From positions 62,001-126,000 of the forward strand of contig CAVOUB010000007.1 in assembly GCA_963699495.1 (NCBI GenBank): a stretch of 64,000 bases of DNA, written 5' to 3'. Source of the DNA: JAIBJN01 sp963699495. GTDB taxonomy: Bacteria; Actinomycetota; Thermoleophilia; Gaiellales; Gaiellaceae. This document shows, in pieces, positions 24,969-33,028 of this stretch. Position 1 is the first letter of the stretch. Every line of letters starts with the position of its first letter. The notes beneath the pieces were generated by a model that made no database searches, was not told the origin of the DNA, and saw nothing but the letters and a program-made list of their open reading frames with translations. The position numbers were made by a program, and so were the translations under genes.

Positions 24969-26407
24969 TAGTCGGCCAGGTCGAAGGTGATCTGCTTCGT
25001 CTCCGTGAGGGCGTCGATCATCCAGCCCGCAAGCTCCCGGCCGGCGCCGGACTTCTTGGCGCCGCCGAACGGCGCGAGCTGGTCCCAGTAGTTCGTCGTC
25101 TCGTTGATGTGGACGGTGCCGTGGCGGAGCTCCTCGGCCGCGCGCCAGGCGTCGTGGAGCGAGCGCGTGAAGACGGACGCGGTCAGCCCGTACTCCGTCT
25201 CGTTGGCGATCTCGAGCGCCTCGTCGAGCGTCGAGAACGAGATGATCGGCGCGACCGGGCCGAAGGTCTCCTCCTGCGCGATCCGCATGTCGCTGGTGAC
25301 GCCGTCGACGATCGTCGGCTCGTGGAACTGGCCCTCGTGGCCGCCGCCGAGGACGATGCGTCGCGCCCTTGGCGATCGCGTCGTCGAGGTGCTCCTGCGT
25401 CCGCGCCAGCACCTCCGGCGTGCAGAGCGGGCCCATGTCGGTCTCCTCGTCGAGCGGGTCGCCGACGCGCAGCGCCTTCGTCCGCTCGGCGAGCGCCTCG
25501 ACGAAGGCGTCCTTCACGGACTCGTGCACGAGGATGCGCTCGGCTGCGGTGCAGCACTGGCCGGCGAGGTAGAAGCAGCCGACGATGGCGGCGTCGGCGG
25601 CCTTCTCGAGGTTGGCGTCGGCGAGGACGATCTGCGGGCCCGTTGCCGCCCAGCTCGAGGACGCGGTTCTTGAGCGCCGCGTCGCGGGCCACCTGCTCGC
25701 CGGTGTGCGAGGAGCCGGTGAAGACGACGGCGCCGACATCCGGATGACGGACGAGCGCCGAGCCGACCTCGCCGCGGCCGTGCACGACGTTGAGCGTCCC
25801 CGGCGGAAAGCCCGCGTCGTGGATGACCTCGGCGAACATGTTCGCGCAGAGCGGGGCGTACTCGGACGGCTTCCAGACGGCGGTGCAGCCGACCGCGAGG
25901 CCGTAGACGATCGGGATGCCGGCGATGTCGACCGGGAAGTTCCACGGAGTGACCGCGGCGACCACCCCGACCGGCTCCTGGGTGACGATGATCCGCTTGT
26001 CGTTCGTGCGCTCCTGAGTGGAAGGGAGCACCTGGCCCGCGTGGCGGAGGACGTCCTCGGAGGCGCGGCGGAAGTGGTCGGCCGTGTACTCGACCATCTC
26101 CTCGCGCGACTCGCGGATCGTCTTGCCGACTTCCTGGGTGATCATCTCGCGCGATCTCGTCCGAGCGCTCCATGCAGAGGTCGAAGGCCGCGCGGCAGAG
26201 GTCGACACGCTCGAGCAGCGAGACCTTGCGCCAGGCGAGGAAGGCGTCCGTCGCCGCCTTGACCGCGGCGTCGACCTGGGCGGTCGAGGACGCCGCGACC
26301 GTTCCCAGCAGCTCGCCGGTCGCCGGGCTCCGGACCTCGATCTCCTCCCCGTCGCCGGGGATCCAGTCCCCGCCGATGTACGCGTCCTGACGGATCGCTA
26401 CGGCCAT
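24968..26407 (-). CDS. NAD(P)-dependent aldehyde dehydrogenase, three frameshifts
   Basis: About 478 residues after removing three single extra bases (near 26160, 25645 and 25362). The pieces then join into a full ALDH: PWNFPVDIAGIPIVYGLAVG, the catalytic Glu in ELGGNGPQIV, the nucleophile Cys in LAGQCCTAAER and QEETFGPVAPI near the C terminus. The break at 25645 is an extra C in GGGCCC, the same context as in the permease at 28015. Start ATG 26407. It may oxidise an aldehyde made by the GMC or LLM enzyme opposite, but that is only from proximity. Either sequencing error or a young pseudogene; error is favoured because all domains are well conserved. Confidence 0.75.
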
Positions 26408-26457
26408 CTCGCCCCTCCTTCTCGTGTCGGGGAAGTGTCGCATGCCCATTCGGCCTA

Positions 26458-26487
26458 TTGAAGTCCGGTGCAGCGAAGTGGTACCGT
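26458..26487 (+). promoter_or_regulatory. Promoter of the second cassette permease
   Basis: TTGAAG (26458-26463), 18-base spacer, TACCGT (26482-26487), similar to the signal before the first cassette permease. The leader is about 115 bases and has AGAGGAGG just before the ATG at 26609; no riboswitch-like fold was evident by eye. Confidence 0.5.
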
Positions 26488-26608
26488 CGCGCATCCCGAT
26501 GCCGCCGACATGCCGATCGGGGGCGTGCAGCGCCCGCTCACTGGCAGTCCGACGTGCCGTCTACAGTCCCGGACCGGCTAGGGCGTCTCTCGATTCAGAG
26601 GAGGGTGC

Positions 26609-28211
26609 ATGGCTGAAGTTGCAGTAGACGAACGACGTCTCCTCAAGACGATCCGGTGGTGGGACGGGTTCGTCATCGGTCTCGCCAACCCCGGCTTCCT
26701 GCTGATCGGCCTCTGGGGCTCGATCATCGCGCTCGGGGGCCAGGTGGCCATCATCCTCTGGGTCGTCTCCGCCATCATCGGCGCGCTCCAGGCGTACATC
26801 TACTGCGAGCCCGCCGCCATGTTCCCGGACAAGCCGGGAGGCCTGTCCGTCTACGCGCGCGAGGGATGGCGCAAGCACTTCTCGTTCGCGGGGCCGATCG
26901 CGGTCTTCGGCTACTGGTTCGCGTGGTCGAGCGTGCTGGCGATCTACGGGAGCCTGATCGGGTACCTGCTGATCGCCGAGTTCGGAGCCGGGAGCTACTT
27001 CGACCCCGCGGAAACGACGTGGCATCCGCCCGTCATCCCGGCGCTCGGCTGGCCGCAGCTGATCGGGGTCGCGGCCATCGTGCTCTGCTGGATCTTCAAC
27101 GTCCGCGGGATGCGGCCGGCCGTCGGGCTCAGCTACGTCGTCGGCGCCCTGATGGTGATCCCCATCCTCGTCATCGCCATCGGCGCCTTCGTGACCGGCG
27201 ACTTCTCGAACCACGAGATCAACTCGAACTTCGTCTCGGCGAACGTCGAGTTCTACGGCGACTCTGCAACGTTCTTCAACCAGTTCGTGATGATCATGGT
27301 CTGGCTGTACATCCTCGGCTGGTCGACGTACGGGCCGGAATCGGGGGCGACGTTCGCACCGGAGTACAAGGACACCGCCAACGACACGCGGAAGGCCCTG
27401 GCCTCGGTGGGAGCGCTCAACGTCGTCCTCGCGTTCCTGCTGCCGATCGCCGTGATCGGGACGATCGGCTACGACGGTCTCTACAACGACCTGACCGGCG
27501 TCGTCTGGCTGACCGACGTCGTCAACTCGATCGCGGGCGAGGGGTTCGGGAAGTTCCTCGTCGTCTGTCTCTGCGGCGGCCTGCTTCTTTCGATGAACAC
27601 GGCCACGATGGACGGATCGCGGGCGCTCTACGCGCTCTCCGAGGAGAAGATGACGATCAGGCAGCTCGGCGTCCTCAACAAGCACAGCGTGCCGGGCCGC
27701 GCCATGACGGTCGACATGCTGCTGAACATCTTCCTGCTCCTCTACTTCCAGAACATCTACTTCATCCTCGCGGCGGGCAACCTCGGGTACATGTTCTCGC
27801 ACGTGCTCGCGCTCTCAGGGGTGCTGCTCTTGCGCCGCGACCGGCCGAACTGGCCACGTCCGATCAAGCTCGCGAAGGTATGGATGGTGGCCGCCGGGTT
27901 GTTCTGCTTCGCGAACCTGATGTTCATCATCTTCGGCCTCTACGGGCTCAAGTACACGGGCTACGGCTTCGACTACCTGAGCGACGAGTACGCCGCGTTC
28001 CTCGCGGGCGACGGGCCCGGTGCCCAGCGCGACGGCGAGGGTCCCCGAGATCGTCGCCGTAGGCGTCGGAGTGCTGGTGGCGGGCGTCCTCGGGTACATC
28101 ATCGCCCAGCGCCAGTGGGGCAAGTCGGTGCACTGGACCGACCCCAGCGACGAGCAGCCGACGCAGGAGGCGATCGACGGCGCAGCCGCCCTCGCCGCCC
28201 GCGCCCGCTAG
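26609..28211 (+). CDS. APC-family permease, cassette copy 2, one frameshift near 28015
   Basis: About 533 residues after discounting one extra C in GGGCCC near 28015; the C-terminal 60 codons then continue (PEIVAVGVGVLVAGVLGYII) to a TAG at 28211. About 12 spans. Closely related to the permease at 14962 (RWWDGFVIGLANPGFLL, GATFAPEYKDTANDTRKAL, MNTATMDGSRALY). ATG with AGAGGAGG. Downstream genes on the same strand encode the paralogous zinc-ribbon membrane protein and USP protein, and then trimethylamine dehydrogenase, which makes methylamines or their precursors candidate substrates. Confidence 0.8.
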
Positions 28212-28231
28212 ACGAAACGCCAATCGACCTC

Positions 28232-28257
28232 GGAAGGGCGGGGCAACCCGCCCTTCC
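28232..28257 (+). terminator. Hairpin terminator after the second cassette permease
   Basis: Perfect 11-bp stem (28232-28242 with 28247-28257) with a GCAA loop, 20 bases after the permease stop. It separates the permease from the zinc-ribbon/USP pair, which has its own -10 (TACAAT, 28271-28276). Confidence 0.65.
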
Positions 28258-28270
28258 TGTGTCCGAGGAC

Positions 28271-28276
28271 TACAAT
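28271..28276 (+). promoter_or_regulatory. -10 element, near-leaderless start of the zinc-ribbon/USP pair
   Basis: TACAAT lies 14 bases before the GTG at 28291. The expected transcript start falls about 7 bases before the start codon, and there is no ribosome-binding site. Confidence 0.45.
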
Positions 28277-28290
28277 CGCCCGAGAGGCCC

Positions 28291-28647
28291 GTGGCGATTC
28301 CAATCACCGTCCGGTGCGAGTGCGGCGAGATCCACGCGGCGAAGCTCGGGGAGGTCGTCGAGTGTCCGTGCGGGCGGCGCTACGACACCTCGCAGATCCC
28401 GGAGAGCACCTTCCCGCAGGTACGCGAGCACCAGGCCAAGGCCAGGCTCTACGTGCGGGTCGGCGCCGTCTTCATCATCGTGTGCGCAGTCGTCTCGTTC
28501 CTCCTCTGGGGCATCTGGGGTGCGGCGATCACCGTCCCCCTCGCCGGGATGGTGTGGTTCTGGTACATCCGCCGCTGGTTCATGCGCAAGTTCGTGCCGT
28601 CGCCCGGCGAGCTGCCCACGCTCGACCTGGAGGCCTCCGGCAAATGA
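28291..28647 (+). CDS. Membrane protein with N-terminal zinc ribbon, cassette copy 2
   Basis: 118 residues from a GTG. Zinc-ribbon cysteines CECGE and CPCGRRY in the first 30 residues, then two spans (about 54-72 and 75-93) and a basic stretch with RRWFMRKF. Paralogue of the protein at 14487-14840. Its stop overlaps the ATG of the USP gene (ATGA). Function unknown; recurrence beside an APC permease and a USP protein points to a shared process. Confidence 0.7.
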   Translation: MAIPITVRCECGEIHAAKLGEVVECPCGRRYDTSQIPESTFPQVREHQAKARLYVRVGAVFIIVCAVVSFLLWGIWGAAITVPLAGMVWFWYIRRWFMRKFVPSPGELPTLDLEASGK

Positions 28648-29114
28648 CGCGGGAGACGCTCGATCGAGCGGCGCCGCCGAGTCCGGCGGCGGTAGCGCGG
28701 CGCGTCAAGCCCGTCATGCTCCTGACGCTCAACGTCGAGCTGGAGGAGCCGGCGATCGCGTTCGCGATCGAGACGGCGGCCCAGACCGGGGCCGAGCTCT
28801 ACATCTGTGACGCCATCCCGCTCGTGTACCGGCCCTACGGCGCGCACGTCTCCCGCCAGTACGCCGAGCAGATGAACCGCAAGCACCTCAACGCCGTCGC
28901 GAGCCGCGCGCGCGAGCTGGGCGTCAGGGCGACTCAGCTCGCCTTCCACAACCCGAGGCCGGTCAAGGCCGCGCTCGAAGTCGCCCGCACGGAGCACATC
29001 GGCCTGCTCGTCTTCGGAGCGAACCGGAAGGAGCTCGGCAAGCGCACGTTTCGCAAGGCCGTGAAGCGGATCCGCGACAACCCGCCCTGCCTGGTCTGGG
29101 TCGGCGACGACTGA
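28644..29114 (+). CDS. Universal stress (UspA-like) protein, cassette copy 2
   Basis: 156 residues, the same length as the protein at 14014. The opening VKPVMLLTLNVELEEPAIAF and the closing PCLVWVGDD match the paralogue (VRPVMLATLEVPFEDDAAAF; ACLVWVSD). USP fold; the ATP loop is degenerate. ATG overlaps the upstream stop. It ends about 85 bases before the trimethylamine dehydrogenase start. Confidence 0.7.
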   Translation: MTRETLDRAAPPSPAAVARRVKPVMLLTLNVELEEPAIAFAIETAAQTGAELYICDAIPLVYRPYGAHVSRQYAEQMNRKHLNAVASRARELGVRATQLAFHNPRPVKAALEVARTEHIGLLVFGANRKELGKRTFRKAVKRIRDNPPCLVWVGDD

Positions 29115-29128
29115 CTCGTAACCGCTGC

Positions 29129-29161
29129 GGCTTGCAAGCCTGCTACGGGCGCTGTGAGAAT
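29129..29161 (+). promoter_or_regulatory. Candidate promoter/operator of the trimethylamine dehydrogenase operon
   Basis: A perfect 12-bp palindrome GGCTTGCAAGCC (29129-29140) contains TTGCAA as a possible -35; GAGAAT (29156-29161) follows at 18 bases. The AAGGAGG at 29184-29190 serves the ATG at 29199. The palindrome could be a regulator site. Confidence 0.35.
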
Positions 29162-29198
29162 GCCGGTTCCCGGTGCTGCCATGAAGGAGGTACGCGAG

Positions 29199-31319
29199 AT
29201 GCCGCGCGACCCCAAGCACGACATCCTCTTCGAGCCCATCCAGATCGGCCCGAAGACGATGAAGAACCGCTTCTACCAGATCCCGCACTGCAACGGCTTC
29301 GGCTCGGAGAAGCCCCTGAGCCAGGCGCACTTCCGCGCCATGAAAGCCGAAGGCGGCTACGCGGCCGTCTGCACGGAGTACTGCTCGATCCATCCCGAGA
29401 GCGACGACACGCATCGCGTGTCCGCGCGCCTCTGGGACGACGACGACATCAAGAACCTGTCGCTCATGTGCGACATGCTCCACGAGCACGGGGCGCTCGC
29501 CGCCGCCGAGCTCTGGTACGGAGGCCCGCACGCGCCCTGCATGGAGTCGCGCTGCGTCCCGCGCGCGCCGTCGCAGATCCCGAGTGACTTCGAGTACCTC
29601 ACGTACCCGAAGGAGATGGACAAGGACGACATCCGGGAGGTGCAGGGCTTCTACGTCGCGGCCGCGAAGCGCGCGCGCGAGGCCGGCTTCGACATCGTCT
29701 ACGTCTACGGCTCCCACTCGTACCTGCCGCAGCAGTTCCTGACGCCGTACTACAACCGGCGCACGGACGAGTACGGCGGCTCGTTCGAGAACCGCGCGCG
29801 CTTCTGGCGCGAGACGATCGAGCAGGTGCGCGAGGCGGTCGGCGACGACTGCGCGATCGCCGTTCGCATGTCCACCGACATGTTCATGGGCGAGGCCGGC
29901 ACGCAGCTCGAGCGCGACTGCGTCCCCTTCGTCGAGCTCTGCGACGAGATCGTCGACGTCTGGGACATCAACGTCTCCAGCATCGCCGAGTGGGGCGAGG
30001 ACGCGACGCCGTCGCGCTTCTACGAGTCGGGGCGCTTGCTGCCGTGGCAGGCGCGGATCAAGGAGGTCGCGAAGAAGCCCGTCCTCGGCGTCGGACGGTT
30101 CACGAACCCCGACGTGATGGTCGATGCGATCAACTCGGGCAAGCTCGACATCATCGCGACCTGCCGCCCGTCCATCTCGGACCCGTGGCTCCCGCGCAAG
30201 ATCGACGAGGGCCGCCTGGACGACATCCGCGAGTGCATCGGCTGCAACATCTGCATCTCGCGCTGGGAGATCGGCGGCCCGCCGCTCATCTGCACGCAGA
30301 ACGCCACCGCCGGCGAGGAGTATCGGCGCGGCTGGCACCCCGAGCGCTTCGAGCCTGCGAAGAACGCCGACAACGACGTGCTCGTCGTCGGCGCCGGGCC
30401 GGCCGGCATGGAGTGCGCCATGGTGCTCGGGAAGCGCGGCATGCGCCGCGTCCACCTGGTCGAGGCGGGCGAGGACATGGGCGGCGGGATGCGCTGGATC
30501 CCGCAGCTCCCCGGCCTGGGTGAATGGGCTCGCGTCGTCAACTACCGCAAGATCCAGATCGACAAGCTCAAGAACGTCCAGTTCGTCCCGAACACGAAGC
30601 TCGACGCAAACGGCGTCAAGGAGTACGGGGCCGAGATCGTCGTCATCGCCACCGGCGCGTACTGGGCCACGGACGGGCTCAACGGCTGCACGCACGACAC
30701 GATCCCGGGCGCCGACGCGAGCCTCCCGTGGCAGCTGACGCCCGAGCAGATCATGTTCGAGGGCAAGGAGGTGCCCGGCGAGAGCGTCGTGATCCTCGAC
30801 AACGACGGCTACTACATGGGCGTCTCCCTCGCGGAGAAGCTTGCGCGGGACGGCAAGAAGGTCACGCTGATGACCCACCTCGGCAACATCGGGCCCTACC
30901 TGCACTTCACGCTCGAGGCTCCCAACCAGCACCGCATCCTGCACAAGCTCGGCGTCAACATCGTCACGTACCACATGCCGACGAAGTTCGAGGAGGGGCG
31001 CGTCCTCGCCAGCCACGTCTATGACGAAGAGGGCCACGAGCTCGAGTTCGCCGCGGACGCGGTCGTGCTCGTGACGCAGCGCCGCTCCGACGAGGCGCTC
31101 TACCGCGAGCTGAAGGATTCGGTGGGGATCGACGCCCTCGTGGCCGAAGGCATCACCGGTTTCTACCGGATCGGAGACTGCGAGGCGCCGCGGCTGACCG
31201 CCGACGCCGTCTTCTCGGGCCACCGGCTCGCGCGGGAGATCGACACCGAGAACCCCGAGGTCCCGCTTCCGTTCAAGCGCGAGCGGCGCGTCGTCGAGCG
31301 CGAGGCCGTGTTGGCATGA
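29199..31319 (+). CDS. tmd: Trimethylamine dehydrogenase (FMN, 4Fe-4S), TMADH/DMADH family
   Basis: 706 residues from the ATG at 29199, selected for AAGGAGG eight bases upstream; the start gives MPRDPKHDILFEPIQIGP, almost the N terminus of Methylophilus TMADH. Conserved features: the Cys that binds FMN covalently (C31, PHCNGFG), the active-site YGSH and EWGED that hold the Tyr-His-Asp triad, the aromatic bowl (Tyr61 in TEYCSI, Trp in EWGED and in CISRWEIGG), and the 4Fe-4S ligands CIGCNICxxxxxxxxxxxxC. A C-terminal NAD/FAD-type fold (VLVVGAGPAGMEC) binds ADP. The enzyme oxidises trimethylamine to dimethylamine and formaldehyde and reduces ETF, whose genes follow directly. The Tyr in the bowl favours trimethylamine over dimethylamine, as I recall the families. 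Confidence 0.9.
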   Translation: MPRDPKHDILFEPIQIGPKTMKNRFYQIPHCNGFGSEKPLSQAHFRAMKAEGGYAAVCTEYCSIHPESDDTHRVSARLWDDDDIKNLSLMCDMLHEHGALAAAELWYGGPHAPCMESRCVPRAPSQIPSDFEYLTYPKEMDKDDIREVQGFYVAAAKRAREAGFDIVYVYGSHSYLPQQFLTPYYNRRTDEYGGSFENRARFWRETIEQVREAVGDDCAIAVRMSTDMFMGEAGTQLERDCVPFVELCDEIVDVWDINVSSIAEWGEDATPSRFYESGRLLPWQARIKEVAKKPVLGVGRFTNPDVMVDAINSGKLDIIATCRPSISDPWLPRKIDEGRLDDIRECIGCNICISRWEIGGPPLICTQNATAGEEYRRGWHPERFEPAKNADNDVLVVGAGPAGMECAMVLGKRGMRRVHLVEAGEDMGGGMRWIPQLPGLGEWARVVNYRKIQIDKLKNVQFVPNTKLDANGVKEYGAEIVVIATGAYWATDGLNGCTHDTIPGADASLPWQLTPEQIMFEGKEVPGESVVILDNDGYYMGVSLAEKLARDGKKVTLMTHLGNIGPYLHFTLEAPNQHRILHKLGVNIVTYHMPTKFEEGRVLASHVYDEEGHELEFAADAVVLVTQRRSDEALYRELKDSVGIDALVAEGITGFYRIGDCEAPRLTADAVFSGHRLAREIDTENPEVPLPFKRERRVVEREAVLA

Positions 31320-31323
31320 GGCG

Positions 31324-32085
31324 ATGAAGGTCGTCGTCTGCGTCAAGCAGGTCGGATCGCTGGGAGACGAGGTCGAGTTCACCGACGACGAGCGCGACGT
31401 CGACCCCGACTACCTCGACTACGCCCTCAACGAGTGGGACTCGTACGCGACCGAGGAGGCGCTGCGACTCGGCGAGGCGGCGGGCGACGGCGAGGTCGTG
31501 GTGGTCACCGTCGGCGACGAGGACGCGGAGGACGCGATGCGCCGGGCGCTCGCCATGGGCGCCCACCGCGGCATCCGCGTCTGGTCCGACGAGTTGGCCG
31601 GTGCCGACCCGATCACGGTGGCGCGGGCGCTCGCGGAGGTCGTGCGGGCGGAGAGCCCCGACCTCGTCTTCTGCGGCGTGCAGTCGAGCGACGCCGTCCA
31701 GGCGGCCACCGGAGCCGCCCTGGCGGAGGTGCTCGACCTCCCGCGGGTGGCGGTCGTGACCAAGCTCGAGCTCGGGAGCGGCTCGGCGACCGTCCACCGC
31801 GAGCTGGAGGGCGGGCTCGTCGACGTGGTCGAGGTGGACACGCCCGCCGTGCTCACCATCCAGACCGGGATCAACGAGCCGCGCTACGCGACCCTCCGCG
31901 CGATCAAGCAGGCTGAGCAGAAGGAGATCGAGGTGCGCGAGCCCGGTGACCTGGGCACGCCGGCCGCCCGGGTGCGGCGGATGTTCGTGCCGGCGAAGGG
32001 CGAGGGCGCCGAGATGCTGGACGGGGACCCGGCCGCGATCGCCGGCCGGATCAAGGAGATCGTGGACGAGAGGATGAAGCGTTGA
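31324..32085 (+). CDS. etfB: Electron transfer flavoprotein, beta subunit
   Basis: 253 residues. N terminus MKVVVCVKQVGS and the conserved LNEWDSYATEEALRL and PAVLTIQTGINEPRYATL segments define EtfB; the ANI/NEPRYA segment includes the recognition loop that docks on partner dehydrogenases. It begins 4 bases after the tmd stop and its TGA overlaps the TTG of etfA. With EtfA it carries electrons from TMADH towards the membrane. AMP binding by EtfB is a family feature. Confidence 0.9.
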   Translation: MKVVVCVKQVGSLGDEVEFTDDERDVDPDYLDYALNEWDSYATEEALRLGEAAGDGEVVVVTVGDEDAEDAMRRALAMGAHRGIRVWSDELAGADPITVARALAEVVRAESPDLVFCGVQSSDAVQAATGAALAEVLDLPRVAVVTKLELGSGSATVHRELEGGLVDVVEVDTPAVLTIQTGINEPRYATLRAIKQAEQKEIEVREPGDLGTPAARVRRMFVPAKGEGAEMLDGDPAAIAGRIKEIVDERMKR

Positions 32086-33021
32086 AGGCCCTCGTCGTCG
32101 CCGAGCACGTCCGCGGCGAGCTCCGCCCGATCACGCTCGAGCTGATCAGCGCGGCGAAGGGCCTCGGCGGCCCCGTCGAGGTGGCGGTGATCGCGAAGGA
32201 CCCCTCCGCCTTCACGGACGCGGTCAACGTCGAGGGCGTGGACGAGATCCTCGCGGTCGCGGTCGACCAGGGCGAGTTCGAGAACGACGTCTACCAGGCG
32301 GCGGTCGAGCAGCTGGTCGCGGAGCGAAGCCCGCGGGCCGTGCTCCTCGGCTTCACGGTCAACTCGATGGGCTACGGGCCGGCGCTCGCCGCGAAGCTCG
32401 GGCTCGGGCTTCGCCTCCGACGTCCTCGGGGTACGCGAAGAGGACGGCGGGATCGTCGCCGAGCGCTCCTTCTACGGCGCCAAGGTGAACGGCGAGGTCG
32501 AGTTCCCGGGCCATGACCAGGTTGTCCTCCTCCTCCGCCCGACCGCGTGGCCGCCCGCGGAGGGAGCCGGCTCCGCCGGCGTGGCCGACGTGACCGTGGC
32601 CCCGGCGGCCTCCCGCGCCCGCCACAAGGACTGGGTCGAGGTGCAGGCGGGCGACGTGGACATCACGTCGGCCGACTTCCTCCTCTCCGTCGGCCGCGGC
32701 ATCGGCGACAAGGAGAACCTGGAGCAGTTCCAGGAGCTCGCCGAGGCGATGGGCGCGACGCTCTCGTCCTCCCGCCCGCTCGTCGACGCGGGCTGGATGC
32801 CGAGCGCGCGCCAGGTCGGCCAGTCCGGGAAGACGGTGAAGCCGAAGGTCTACATCGCGCTCGGGATCTCGGGCGCCGTCCAGCACCTGGCCGGCATGAA
32901 GACGAGCGGGACGATCATCGCGGTGAACACCGACCCCGAGGCTGCCATCTTCAACGTGGCGCACTACGGCGCCGTGGCCGACCTCTTCGAGGTCGCGGAG
33001 GAGCTGGAAAAGCTCTATTGA
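32082..33021 (+). CDS. etfA: Electron transfer flavoprotein, alpha subunit, one frameshift near 32408
   Basis: About 312 residues after discounting one extra G near 32408 (CTCGGGCTTC for CTCGGCTTC); the frame then continues GFASDVLGVREEDGG. Start TTG overlaps the etfB stop. The FAD-binding C-terminal domain is intact: GRGIGDKENL, SRPLVDAGWMPSARQVGQSG and VYIALGISGAVQHLAGM. Length matches Methylophilus EtfA (about 320). The break is likely a sequencing error, because the remainder is well conserved and the operon is otherwise intact. Confidence 0.85.
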
Positions 33022-33028
33022 GACTCTG

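Noticed and set aside
22329..24971. 880-codon frame across the GMC oxidoreductase
   Set aside because: Only the first ~75 codons are real; the rest is the wrong frame after the insertion near 22550, while the adjacent frame holds the FAD and GMC motifs.
24968..26407. Aldehyde dehydrogenase as a pseudogene
   Set aside because: All catalytic motifs are intact across the three breaks and each break is one extra base, which matches the error pattern of the whole window.
26488..26608. Possible riboswitch in the ~115-base leader of the second cassette permease
   Set aside because: No conserved riboswitch core was recognised by eye; a covariance-model search would be needed.
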